A DNA stretch of 64,000 nt from Pararhizobium sp. IMCC3301 (GTDB lineage Bacteria; Pseudomonadota; Alphaproteobacteria; Rhizobiales; GCA-2746425), in assembly GCF_030758315.1 (NCBI RefSeq), contig NZ_CP132336.1, forward strand, positions 682,001 through 746,000, in the 5' to 3' direction. Position 1 is the first letter of the stretch. Each line of letters opens with the position of its first letter. A program made the position numbers and the translations under genes. Below the pieces are notes generated by a model, which had not been told where the DNA came from, searched no databases, and worked only from the letters and a program-made list of their open reading frames with translations. Below are positions 26,763-34,672 of this stretch, piece by piece.

Positions 26763-27716
26763 TCATTGTCCAGCATTGTCTGGTATGGGAAGACCCACCA
26801 GTCTTGATGGGTTATCGCGCACCAGAAGCTTTATTTCTCCCTCAGTGAAGCCAGATGCCAGACAAAGTTTGATCGCCTGGCGCATACCTTCCACGGGTGT
26901 AGGATTGTCTACTTGCCCCAGATCTGATCCAATTGAGGAATTCTCGACACCGGCTGCGCGAATATGCTCAGCCAGCTTATGCGGCTCATAGACATTGAAA
27001 CGGCTGTCGACATAAAGACAGGCTGATTGCTCAATCAAGGCTCCGAATTCTGCCATTTCGCGAATATCGTCATAGGTGAAATGCAGACCATACATCGGGT
27101 GATTGACAATCAGTTTTTTTACACCGCGCGCTTTTGCTTCTTCAAACAGTTTCCAGATTTCCCAGACATGCAGATGACCCGATGACAAAATCGCGTCGAA
27201 CTCGGCTATCGAATCCAGGATTTCTTTGATGGAATCGATGATGTCACCCTTGTCGTCCAGCACGGTCAACAATTTAGGCGGGCGCAACTGAACATTCGTC
27301 GCCAGACGGGATTTACGAAATGAACTGCGAATATGATTTGCTGATTGTGCAGTAGGCATCCAAATGATCTTGCCGCCGTGCTTCAGCTGAGAATCGACAA
27401 CATAGGGATCAAAGCCCCCAGTGGTATTGTTCAGGACCAGACCACCAAACATCGACACGCCATGGTGACCAAGCAAGCGCTCCATAATGGGCAGGAATGG
27501 TGCGACAGAATAATGGTGATCCTTAAATAAAATGCCCCGCATCCCTGCCTGGGCCGCCTGTTCTACAGCTTCAAAATGATCAACCTGACGTTCCATGATC
27601 GAGGGCCCGGAATGGACGTGCAGATCAACCGCGCCCTGCATCAGTTTGTCGACTTTACGATTGTCCACTTCGGCAATTAATTCGCGCAACTTGGCACGAT
27701 TGCTTTCAGTATTCAT
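26763..27716 (-). CDS. DUF6282-type amidohydrolase-like protein
   Basis: The 317-residue protein has metal-site features of the amidohydrolase/PHP type: DLHVHSGPS near residue 30, FKDHHYSVAP, SSGHLHVWE, NHPMYGLHF and the final SSIGSDLGQ. It fits the DUF6282 family, whose reaction is not established. The start at 27716 (MNTESNRAKLRE) has a strong GGAGGAG site; a longer open frame upstream runs through the promoter. It is the first gene of the seven-gene operon, 81 bases after a candidate IclR operator. Confidence 0.78.
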   Translation of the reverse strand: MNTESNRAKLRELIAEVDNRKVDKLMQGAVDLHVHSGPSIMERQVDHFEAVEQAAQAGMRGILFKDHHYSVAPFLPIMERLLGHHGVSMFGGLVLNNTTGGFDPYVVDSQLKHGGKIIWMPTAQSANHIRSSFRKSRLATNVQLRPPKLLTVLDDKGDIIDSIKEILDSIAEFDAILSSGHLHVWEIWKLFEEAKARGVKKLIVNHPMYGLHFTYDDIREMAEFGALIEQSACLYVDSRFNVYEPHKLAEHIRAAGVENSSIGSDLGQVDNPTPVEGMRQAIKLCLASGFTEGEIKLLVRDNPSRLVGLPIPDNAGQ

Positions 27717-27796
27717 TGTAATCTCCTCCGATACGGGCCCGCTTTTACAACGTTTATAGAAGCAGCTGATGAGGATACAACGGCTATGGTTACTCG

Positions 27797-27811
27797 TTCC
27801 ACAGAGCGGAA
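27797..27811. promoter_or_regulatory. Candidate IclR operator, copy 3 (inverted)
   Basis: TTCCACAGAGCGGAA is the reverse complement of the pattern TTCCGC-N3-GTGGAA found at 13493 and 21113. It lies 81 bases upstream of the DUF6282 start, a normal place for an activator or repressor site. Confidence 0.55.
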
Positions 27812-28081
27812 TGGGGTGCAACCCGATTGAGCAGAGTGGAAGGGTCAACACATGTTGAATAACTCCTTTTCATGATGAAGAAATTCAGTTTAAATTGCAG
27901 CAGATAGAGGCTTGTCGTGTGAAATTCGAATTTATTGTACGATATTTAGTGGCTTGGATTGCGCCTGTATTACGCCAATTCATTTTACTTTCCGCCATTC
28001 AGCCAAAATGGAGATCGACAACGGTCCATACCGACGCATAGTTTACACTTTCTCCGGTGTGAACGATTTTGCGGCGGTGTT
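27812..28081. other. Gene-free region upstream of the DUF6282 operon
   Basis: Together with the leader at 27717-27796, this forms a 365-base stretch without a gene. It is AT-rich for this window and holds promoter sequence, then the short insertion-sequence end at 28024-28063. Confidence 0.5.
28024..28063 (+). mobile_element. Short IS end remnant related to the one beside tRNA-Ser
   Basis: GTCCATACCG (28024-28033) is identical to 15847-15856, and the 27 bases at 28037-28063 match 15886-15912 at 25 positions, in the same orientation. A 29-30-base segment present at the first site is missing here between the two matches, leaving three bases. No transposase coding is seen. It marks the right border of the 15.8-28.1 kb block. 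Confidence 0.6.
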
Positions 28082-28240
28082 TCAAACCCCCAGTGAGCGA
28101 ACCGGTGCGGAATAGGATCCCACGAATAATCCGTATCCAACGAGTACGAGGAACGCTCCCGCGGCACAGGTGATAAATTGGCTGGCATAGTTCAGTTGAT
28201 CAAACCGCGATCCGACGGTTTTCAATGCCATTTTGCGCAT
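28082..28240 (-). pseudogene. Small membrane ORF, probably a truncated gene
   Basis: An open frame of 52 residues begins MRKMALKTVGSRFDQLNYAS and has one clear hydrophobic segment (FITCAAGAFLVLVGYGLFVG). It has no ribosome-binding site and ends at the IS end remnant, which suggests the 5' part of a membrane-protein gene cut by the insertion. It resembles the first helix of TRAP small permeases or similar proteins, but I do not recognise it. Confidence 0.35.
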
Positions 28241-28267
28241 TTGAACCGGCTTTGGTATTCCAACAGT

Positions 28268-29650
28268 TCAGCGCGCGCCCAATGCGGCAAGCTTTGCATC
28301 TGACAGGTATGCATACCGGTTCATCTGCACCGGCCCCGCGCCCAACGCCTCAAACCGGCGCATGACATCCTCCAGTGGTCCATAACCGTGAGACATGCCC
28401 CAAACCGGGGTACTCCCCGCCTGGCCACGCACCTGATCGATCTTGCTGCGGATGGACGCGCTTGTCGCAGGGTGCGCATCCTGAGGGTCGGGATATTTGA
28501 TGTCGTTCGGGTCGCGTGGCATCTCCGGCGATAATTGCAACAGCCGACTGAGCAGTCGCGCGACCGCAGGTGGTGAAAAGTCGCTGCGGCTGGTCAGAGC
28601 TGACAGATAATCTGCCTCAATCAACGGCCAATGCATGGTGTAGAATTTCACCCCCATCGCATCGCAATTGGGCGCTACTGCCGCCGGGTCAAATCCGGTG
28701 GCGAGATTCAAAGGGGGTGGGAATGCGTGCAGGAACAATTTGCATTTGCCCTGGCTGGCCTCATCCACGGTTCTACGCAAGAACCTGGCGAAATCCGTGA
28801 CAACACTCCGGCGCAGTTCCAGAAGGTCGCCCAAAACAGGATAGGCGGTCAGCAGGCTATCGCGAAAACTGTCAAAATCCTCGAGCGATATGGCCTTGTG
28901 CCGAAGGGTACTGTCACCCAGATCGGACAGAAACGCCATGGTCCCGCGCGCCAGCACATCAAGATCCAGCCCCAGTGCTGCAGCATACGGTGCCATCGCC
29001 GGGTTGAAATCAAAAAACAGGGCGTCGAAATGATACACAGGATATTCGGGCCAGTCGAATTTCAGCCCGTCGATCTGCGGGTAGGTCTTGCACAGGTCCC
29101 GTGTGATGGCGCGGACATAGGCGCGCACATCGGACGACGCGAGGGAGGCATTGCGATCAACCCGCCCGGTGCGCGGCACCAAAGTGGGCAGCAACGGTTC
29201 ATCACCCGGCAACGGGCCGCCGAATTGAACCCTGTAACACGGCGGGATTGCCGCCTGAATCTGCATCCAGACCTCCAGTCCGCGCGCCTTGGCAGCATCA
29301 ACGAAATGCCCGACAACCGCGCCCTGATCGTCGGTCAGCGCGGTCGGTTCCGGCGGGCGATAGGCCAGACCTTCGTACAGCCGCGGGTCGGGCCGGAACG
29401 AAGGTGCCGCCGTCATCCACAATTCGCGCTGGCCCCAAAGTGAGCGGTCCAGCAACCGCTTTTGCCCCAACCCGCCATCGCTGGGTGGCTCCCGGTGGCC
29501 CGTACCCCCAGGTGCCAGAGACGCCACATAGGGCGATGTCGTCAGCGACCCGGCACGCGCCAGTCCGGCTATGTTGTCAAGCACCGCGTCAACACCCTCG
29601 GACTGGGCATATTCGGGCATGACGGTGATGCCGAGATCGGGATTGATCAT
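28268..29650 (-). CDS. Uncharacterised TIM-barrel-like protein, possible glycosidase
   Basis: This 460-residue protein is not one I recognise. Several features recall GH-like barrels: an early KARGLEVWMQIQAAIPPCY strand, the Asp-containing QIDGLKFDWPEYPVYHFDAL (Asp at a beta-strand end, as in retaining glycosidases), CDAMGVKFYTMHWP, and VWGMSHGYGPLEDVM near the end. No signal peptide is seen. It is the last gene of the LarA-sulfatase operon and overlaps the preceding enolase-superfamily gene by four bases, so it is very likely part of the same pathway. A glycoside hydrolase or lyase acting on a desulfated sugar fits best, but this is inference. Confidence 0.6.
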   Translation of the reverse strand: MINPDLGITVMPEYAQSEGVDAVLDNIAGLARAGSLTTSPYVASLAPGGTGHREPPSDGGLGQKRLLDRSLWGQRELWMTAAPSFRPDPRLYEGLAYRPPEPTALTDDQGAVVGHFVDAAKARGLEVWMQIQAAIPPCYRVQFGGPLPGDEPLLPTLVPRTGRVDRNASLASSDVRAYVRAITRDLCKTYPQIDGLKFDWPEYPVYHFDALFFDFNPAMAPYAAALGLDLDVLARGTMAFLSDLGDSTLRHKAISLEDFDSFRDSLLTAYPVLGDLLELRRSVVTDFARFLRRTVDEASQGKCKLFLHAFPPPLNLATGFDPAAVAPNCDAMGVKFYTMHWPLIEADYLSALTSRSDFSPPAVARLLSRLLQLSPEMPRDPNDIKYPDPQDAHPATSASIRSKIDQVRGQAGSTPVWGMSHGYGPLEDVMRRFEALGAGPVQMNRYAYLSDAKLAALGAR

Positions 29651-30735
29651 GTTGAAGGTCCGGACTCAGGTTGAGGCACTACCAGCGACAGGCCAAGACC
29701 GAGCCTGGACATTGGCAATGTTACACGTCCGCCAATGGGTTGCGGCAGCGCCTGATCGACCAGGCTATCGAACATCGGCGTCTCGTCAAACTGGGTTTCC
29801 AGGAGTTCCTCCTGCGGCAGAGAGGCACATATGTGCATGCTGTGCATGTGGCATATCGGACCAGACGGATTATGCGGCGAAAACGCCACGCCGTGGCGCG
29901 CCATATCGACGGAAATCGCCAGCATCTCTCGCGGGCCGCCGCAATATTTGACGTCCGGCATCATCACATCATAAGCACCCGCCGCCAGATAGGGCGCGAA
30001 CCCTTGCCGCAGGATTGCGGTTTCCAGTCCGGCAAGGCGCATGCCTGCGGCATTGGCCCGCCTGCGCAGGGACACCAGTTCCGCAATTCCAGCTTCGGTT
30101 TCCAAAATCGGGCATTCAATCCAGTACGGTTTCAACGGCGCGCAAGCGTCGATCAACCTTCCGGCACCGGCAACATCGAACCGCCAATGACAATCGACCA
30201 TCAGCCTCCGCTCGCCAACCACATCACGCACTGCGGCGATGCGGGCCAATCCAAGGCCCATCGCATCGGTCATTTCACGGCGGCCCATCGTTGCCCGAAC
30301 CTCGTCAAACGGTGCGACCTTGATCGCATTGTGACCATGCGCCAGCGCGCGGCGGGCATTACTCGCCATGCCTTCGGGGCTGCGATCCCGGGTGCTGCGA
30401 TTGATGTTGGCGTAAATCCCGATCTGGTCTCGCCCGGCGCGGCCAAGATGATCTGAAAGAGACACTCCTGCCATGCGTGCGGCCAGATCGGCTTGTGCCT
30501 GGCGCAGGGCCGAGGACAGGGCGGCCTGCGGCAGCGTATCGAACCGCAGATCGGCCAGATCGGCCTCAGTCAGGCGCTTCGGCAGAGCATTGAAACAATC
30601 AGTCACCGTCGCTTCCTGATTCTCCAATGTGGCCTCGCCCCAGCCGACAGTTTCACCATCGCTCAGCGACACGAAAAGCCAGATCGTGGCAGGTGTGACT
30701 GTGACGGGAACGAATTGAACGGTAAATTCGCTCAT
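29647..30735 (-). CDS. Enolase-superfamily (mandelate racemase/MLE type) enzyme 1
   Basis: The roughly 362-residue protein shows the enolase-superfamily plan: a capping domain, then the barrel with a Lys in HNAIKVAPFDEV, metal ligands in LMVDCHWRFD, YWIECPILE and a later Glu, an Asp in MPDVKYCGG, and the His of FSPHNPSGPICHMH. SPHNPSGP is common in sugar-acid dehydratases. It probably dehydrates an aldonate or related acid. The start at 30735 forms an ATGA overlap with larB. Confidence 0.85.
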   Translation of the reverse strand: MSEFTVQFVPVTVTPATIWLFVSLSDGETVGWGEATLENQEATVTDCFNALPKRLTEADLADLRFDTLPQAALSSALRQAQADLAARMAGVSLSDHLGRAGRDQIGIYANINRSTRDRSPEGMASNARRALAHGHNAIKVAPFDEVRATMGRREMTDAMGLGLARIAAVRDVVGERRLMVDCHWRFDVAGAGRLIDACAPLKPYWIECPILETEAGIAELVSLRRRANAAGMRLAGLETAILRQGFAPYLAAGAYDVMMPDVKYCGGPREMLAISVDMARHGVAFSPHNPSGPICHMHSMHICASLPQEELLETQFDETPMFDSLVDQALPQPIGGRVTLPMSRLGLGLSLVVPQPESGPST

Positions 30736-31373
30736 CTGTCCCCCAACATGCGCAACGCCGCACAAGCAGCGCCAAAGCCGTTGCCGATATTCACCGTCAC
30801 CAGCCCTGGCGCACAACTGCCAAGTGCTGCGTCCAGTGCAAGACGTCCACCCCGGGCCACGCCGTAACCCACCGGCGAGGGCACCGCTATGATCGGGGCG
30901 CGCGTAAGACCGGCCAGCACACTGAACAATGCGCCTTCCATCCCGGCGATGGCGATCAGGATGCGATGCTGGCGCAAAGACTCGATCTCATCCATCAGCC
31001 TCCAAAGCCCTGCCACGCCGACATCCGACGTGATCGACGCTTCTGCGCCGTGGAACGCCAATGTGCGTTGCGCCTCGGCGGCAATCGGCAAATCGGAGGT
31101 GCCAGCAGCGACGATGCCGATGCCCGTGCGCATTGGCTGAGCGGCCATTCCGCCGAGAATGGCGGTCTGGCTGACAGGGTCATAATCCCAGGTCTTGCGC
31201 GCCAGCGTTGCGGCCATATCGGCGCAAAGCCGCGTCAGCAGCAGGCGCTTTCCGGCGGCTTCGGCTGTATCCAGGATGGCGGCGATCTGGTCGACCGACT
31301 TGCCGTCGCAGAGTACGGCTTCGCTCGTTCCCGTGCGTGCGCCACGATCCCAGTCCATGCGATGGTCGGTCAT
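30732..31373 (-). CDS. larB: LarB, nickel-pincer cofactor synthesis carboxylase/hydrolase
   Basis: The 213-residue protein is LarB, which carboxylates nicotinic acid adenine dinucleotide at C5 and hydrolyses it, the first step to the nickel-pincer nucleotide (NPN). The PurE-like C-terminal half shows GIVAAGTSDLPIAAEA, DVGVAGLWRLMDEI, AIAGMEGALFSVLAG and VPSPVGYGVARGG. It is somewhat short at the N-terminus compared with the 246-residue Lactiplantibacillus protein. It is coupled to larE upstream and to an enolase-superfamily gene downstream by ATGA overlaps. Confidence 0.9.
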   Translation of the reverse strand: MTDHRMDWDRGARTGTSEAVLCDGKSVDQIAAILDTAEAAGKRLLLTRLCADMAATLARKTWDYDPVSQTAILGGMAAQPMRTGIGIVAAGTSDLPIAAEAQRTLAFHGAEASITSDVGVAGLWRLMDEIESLRQHRILIAIAGMEGALFSVLAGLTRAPIIAVPSPVGYGVARGGRLALDAALGSCAPGLVTVNIGNGFGAACAALRMLGDR

Positions 31374-32131
31374 TTATCCACTTTCAGGAATGCGGCACCC
31401 CTGCGATAAGGGCGGTGGCCAAGATAGTCGCGCCCGGTTTCACGACAGGCGGCGGCGATGGATGCGGGTGGTGCTTCACCTTCGGTTTCAACGATGACGC
31501 CTGCATGTGTGATGCGGCAACGCACTGTTGCCGCCTGCCCCAGATCAGCGCGCAACAACGTTTCCATATGATCGACGAAGGCCAGATCGCTTGCATTGAC
31601 TGCGATTCCGGTTTCGACCCGACTGGCAAGACACGGTTGGGCCGGCAATTCCGCCAGATCGCCAAATCCCAAATGTCTGGCCAGCGCATAGATTGCGGCT
31701 TTGTCCAGTCCGGCCTCGATATAGGGATGCACCACCTGCCACTGCTGCGCCGCCTCCAGGCCCGGACGAAAATCACCCAGATCGTCGCAGTTCGTACCTG
31801 ACGCGATGGGGCTGTTTGTCAGACCTGCAATCGCGGCGTATAAATTGGACTTGCAGAAAAAGCACCGGTTGACCGGGTTAGCACGATATCGCGGATCGTC
31901 GAATTCGCCGGCATCAACAAGCTCCAGCCGCCACCCCGACCTTGCCCCATGATCGCGGACTCGTTCCGTGGCCAAAGGTGGCACGGCGGGGGATATCGCG
32001 TGGACCATGCGCGCCCGCCGGCCAAGAACGGAATGAGCAATATGGGCCAGAATCATGCTGTCCACACCGCCGCTGACGGCGATGGTCAGTGCCTCGTGGC
32101 GGGAAATTGCTTCTGTCAGACGTGTACTCAT
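31370..32131 (-). CDS. larE: LarE, sacrificial sulfur-insertion enzyme for the nickel-pincer cofactor
   Basis: The 253-residue PP-loop ATPase adds sulfur to the dicarboxylated nicotinate nucleotide. The ATP loop SGGVDS is at residues 20-25, the segment NRCFFCKSNLY holds Cys 91 and 94, and Cys 168 in PCLASR matches the sacrificial Cys of the founding LarE. The overlap on both sides (ATGA) ties it to larC and larB. LarE normally loses its sulfur once per turnover unless it carries an iron-sulfur cluster; which type this is cannot be told by eye. Confidence 0.92.
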   Translation of the reverse strand: MSTRLTEAISRHEALTIAVSGGVDSMILAHIAHSVLGRRARMVHAISPAVPPLATERVRDHGARSGWRLELVDAGEFDDPRYRANPVNRCFFCKSNLYAAIAGLTNSPIASGTNCDDLGDFRPGLEAAQQWQVVHPYIEAGLDKAAIYALARHLGFGDLAELPAQPCLASRVETGIAVNASDLAFVDHMETLLRADLGQAATVRCRITHAGVIVETEGEAPPASIAAACRETGRDYLGHRPYRRGAAFLKVDK

Positions 32132-33255
32132 TGCTCATCCTTCCGCGCCTTGGCCCGGCGTGCAGCAAGGCTGGTCAAATCCGCAACGGCATCACTTTCG
32201 GCCTTGGAGGTCGTTTCGGCAGGGCGTATCGCGGCCTTGACGCCAGATATGACCACGCGCGGCAGGATCAGCCGCTGGTCTTGTCGCGACCGCAGGCCCA
32301 GCGTGGTGGTCTGGGCGAAAACGGCCTGTGCAACCGCATCAGCATGGAGCGGTTGGGCCATCAACCGAAAACCGGTGACGTGCCTGCCTTTCTTACCAAT
32401 CATGGGCAGGGTAACAAGATCCAACACGCCATCAAAGGACCGCAGATGGTCGCTTGCGACGGCAATCTCTTCGCCTGTCATGTCGTCAATGTCCCATTCC
32501 AAAATCGAGACCGTATCGCCGGGCTGCGACGGTCCGGAAATTACCTGCACGACGACCACATTGGCCAGGCCCGGTAAATCCCGGGTGCCAGCACCATATC
32601 CGGTCGCCTGCAGTCGGCCCATCGGACGGGAACGCAGTGTCAGGTGATCGGCGATGTAACGCATAATCGCTGCACCCGTCGGCGTCACCCGTTCACCGTC
32701 AATGCCATCATCCTGGACGGCCATGCCCTCCAGCAGATAGGCCGTTGCAGGGGCGGGAACCGGCAGAAGGCCATGTGCCGTTTTCACCGTGCCGCCGCCC
32801 AGGGGCAGCGGATCAAGACTCCAACTCCAGCCATCGAGCAGTCCAATCAGGGCGGCAGCGGCGGTCAGATCGGCCAGTGTGTCCCAATCGGCGATCTCGT
32901 GGAAATGTACCCGGTCCAGCGGCACATCATGAACCCTGGCCTCTGCCTCTGCCAGCAACCGCAGCATCGCCCTGGCATGGGTTCGGGTCACCTCGGGCAG
33001 ATCGGCACCGACCAGCATGTGGTCCATGTCGGGGTAATGGATCGGCGTCGATACATTCTGCTCGGGAACCGTGAAGCGCCATGCCGCGATACCGGCCTTG
33101 GTGCAATGCGAAAGCGTCGCGTTGAGATGCGGCAGGACAGCACCGGTTGCTTCTGTCACCGGATCAATGAAATCAGGAAATGCATCCAGCATGGCGGCGA
33201 CAAACATATCGCCCGCAATTCCGCCGAGCGGCGTGATATGGATATGCCCCTTCAA
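32128..33255 (-). CDS. larC: LarC, nickel insertase for the pincer cofactor
   Basis: The 375-residue protein is LarC (COG1641/DUF111), which inserts nickel into the thio-carboxylated nucleotide in a CTP-dependent step. It shows the family entry PLGGIAGDMFVAAMLDAFPD, RVHFHEIADWDTLADLTAAA, RVTPTGAAIM and WDIDDMTGEEIAVA. The start is a TTG at 33253-33255 that overlaps the stop of the UxaA-like gene (TTGA). In some species larC needs a frameshift between two frames; here it is one continuous frame. Confidence 0.92.
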   Translation of the reverse strand: MKGHIHITPLGGIAGDMFVAAMLDAFPDFIDPVTEATGAVLPHLNATLSHCTKAGIAAWRFTVPEQNVSTPIHYPDMDHMLVGADLPEVTRTHARAMLRLLAEAEARVHDVPLDRVHFHEIADWDTLADLTAAAALIGLLDGWSWSLDPLPLGGGTVKTAHGLLPVPAPATAYLLEGMAVQDDGIDGERVTPTGAAIMRYIADHLTLRSRPMGRLQATGYGAGTRDLPGLANVVVVQVISGPSQPGDTVSILEWDIDDMTGEEIAVASDHLRSFDGVLDLVTLPMIGKKGRHVTGFRLMAQPLHADAVAQAVFAQTTTLGLRSRQDQRLILPRVVISGVKAAIRPAETTSKAESDAVADLTSLAARRAKARKDEQ

Positions 33256-34409
33256 ACCGATGGCCCGAGGCGCGAGATCACCTCATCCCCGTCCCGGTTC
33301 CGCTCCACTGCCGTCAGCGCGCCGTTGCAGACACTGGTAACCAAAGCGACGAGACCGGGCAACACGGCCGCCCGCTCGCGCAGACCGCGAAACACCTCCG
33401 AGGCGTCAAAGTCGATCTGATCCGGCAGGCGCGCGGCCGTGTCGGGATTGGCCGTCAGCTTTATGGTTGGCGCCAGCGCGCTGCCATAGGGGTTGCCGTG
33501 ACCGGTAGTGAAACAAACGATCTGGGACCCGGAGGCGACCATCGAGGATATGGATTCAGGCGACAGGGTCGGCGTGTCCATAAGATGGAGACCGGGACCG
33601 GTGATCGCTTCACCCTCAGACAAGGCACCCATGATCGGCCCGGTGCCGCCCTTGGATATAGCGCCCAGCGACTTTTCCTCAAGCGTGGTGATACCGCCGA
33701 TGTGGTTCTGCGGCCCTGGATTGCCGATATGGATGTCATGCCCTGCGGCCGCGGTGATCGCATGACGGGCCTGCACCAGATGGCTCAGGCGGGCGGCCAC
33801 ATCCGGTGTCGTGCAGCGCGCGTAAAGGCCTGGCTCGCATCCCAGCCATTCCAGCGTCTCCGCGAACACGGCCGCGCCACCCAGGGCGATGTGATGATCG
33901 AAAAGATCCCCCACCAGCGGGTTGGCAACGACGCCTGACGAGGCGTCGGAATGTCCGCATTCAGCCGCGATAATGAGGTCCGACATCGGGCAATTCGCCT
34001 GCGGTTCGCCCTGCACCTGCGCCAACAGGCGGTTCCCTTCTGCGATGGCTGCGGCGGTCATCGCGGTGCCGTCCTCGCCCCATCGTTGCAGCGAAAATCC
34101 CGAAACCGCCCTCCCGGATGCAGCCACCTTATCGGCCATTGCATCGCACAGCCCGTCATCGGGGGCCAGGATCAGGACAGCGCCGGTGTTGGGATGGGTG
34201 GCAAAGGCCAACAACATATGATCGTGAAATGCCCTGTCCGCGCCGACGTGGCCGCGTCCATAGGGACTGGAAATCAACACGGCATCGGGCAAATCCGCCG
34301 AAACCCGCCGTGCGCCCGGAGCGTTCAGGCCGCACATCGACAGGATCACGAGATGATTGCGAATCCCCGGCCGCCCATTGGCGCGGGGAAAGCCCTGAAA
34401 TGTGCTCAT
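33252..34409 (-). CDS. UxaA/SuyB-family hydro-lyase, large subunit
   Basis: The 385-residue protein belongs to the altronate/galactarate dehydratase large-domain family, with GFPRANGRPGIRNHLVILSM at the start, ECGHSDASSGVVANPLVGD, GNPGPQNHIGGITTLEEKSL and TTGHGNPYGSALAPTIKLT. It is split from its small SAF-domain partner (next gene), an arrangement also seen in (R)-sulfolactate sulfo-lyase SuyAB, whose subunits have nearly the same sizes. A sugar-acid dehydratase role fits the operon, but a sulfo-lyase cannot be excluded. Confidence 0.87.
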   Translation of the reverse strand: MSTFQGFPRANGRPGIRNHLVILSMCGLNAPGARRVSADLPDAVLISSPYGRGHVGADRAFHDHMLLAFATHPNTGAVLILAPDDGLCDAMADKVAASGRAVSGFSLQRWGEDGTAMTAAAIAEGNRLLAQVQGEPQANCPMSDLIIAAECGHSDASSGVVANPLVGDLFDHHIALGGAAVFAETLEWLGCEPGLYARCTTPDVAARLSHLVQARHAITAAAGHDIHIGNPGPQNHIGGITTLEEKSLGAISKGGTGPIMGALSEGEAITGPGLHLMDTPTLSPESISSMVASGSQIVCFTTGHGNPYGSALAPTIKLTANPDTAARLPDQIDFDASEVFRGLRERAAVLPGLVALVTSVCNGALTAVERNRDGDEVISRLGPSV

Positions 34410-34672
34410 CGCAGCCCTCCTTGAAGATTATGCAGATGCACATGCTGGCCGGGCAGGATGTCGATCGTGGCGTGGCCGATTACGGCACCGAACTTGATCA
34501 CTGGCGTGCCCTTGGCAATCGCGACCAGGGCGATTTTGTGGCCCATCGGCGTGTCAGATTTCAGCGCAACGGTCGGGCCGGTCGGCAAGGTCGCGCATTC
34601 GCCGGCTAGATGATCGCGCAGCAGACAGGCCACATTATCGTCGGGGTGGATCAAGATTGCGGACACCGTCAT
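34406..34672 (-). CDS. UxaA/SuyA-family SAF-domain small subunit
   Basis: The 88-residue protein is a single SAF domain, with ALKSDTPMGHKIALVAIAKG, the glycine-rich turn VIKFGAVIGHAT and a final VHLHNLQGG. Such domains pair with the large UxaA/SuyB subunit; HVHLHN is a conserved metal- or substrate-side motif. Both ends overlap neighbours by four bases, which is the strongest coupling one can see in DNA. Confidence 0.87.
   Translation of the reverse strand: MTVSAILIHPDDNVACLLRDHLAGECATLPTGPTVALKSDTPMGHKIALVAIAKGTPVIKFGAVIGHATIDILPGQHVHLHNLQGGLR

Noticed and set aside
15747-28063. Classical tRNA-integrated genomic island with an att repeat of the tRNA 3' end
   Set aside because: No copy of the tRNA-Ser 3' end was found near 28 kb and no integrase gene is present; only IS remnants bracket the block.
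28631-29443. A 270-residue plus-strand frame inside the unknown operon gene
   Set aside because: Antisense shadow of the 460-residue gene, which is supported by its four-base overlap with the upstream gene.
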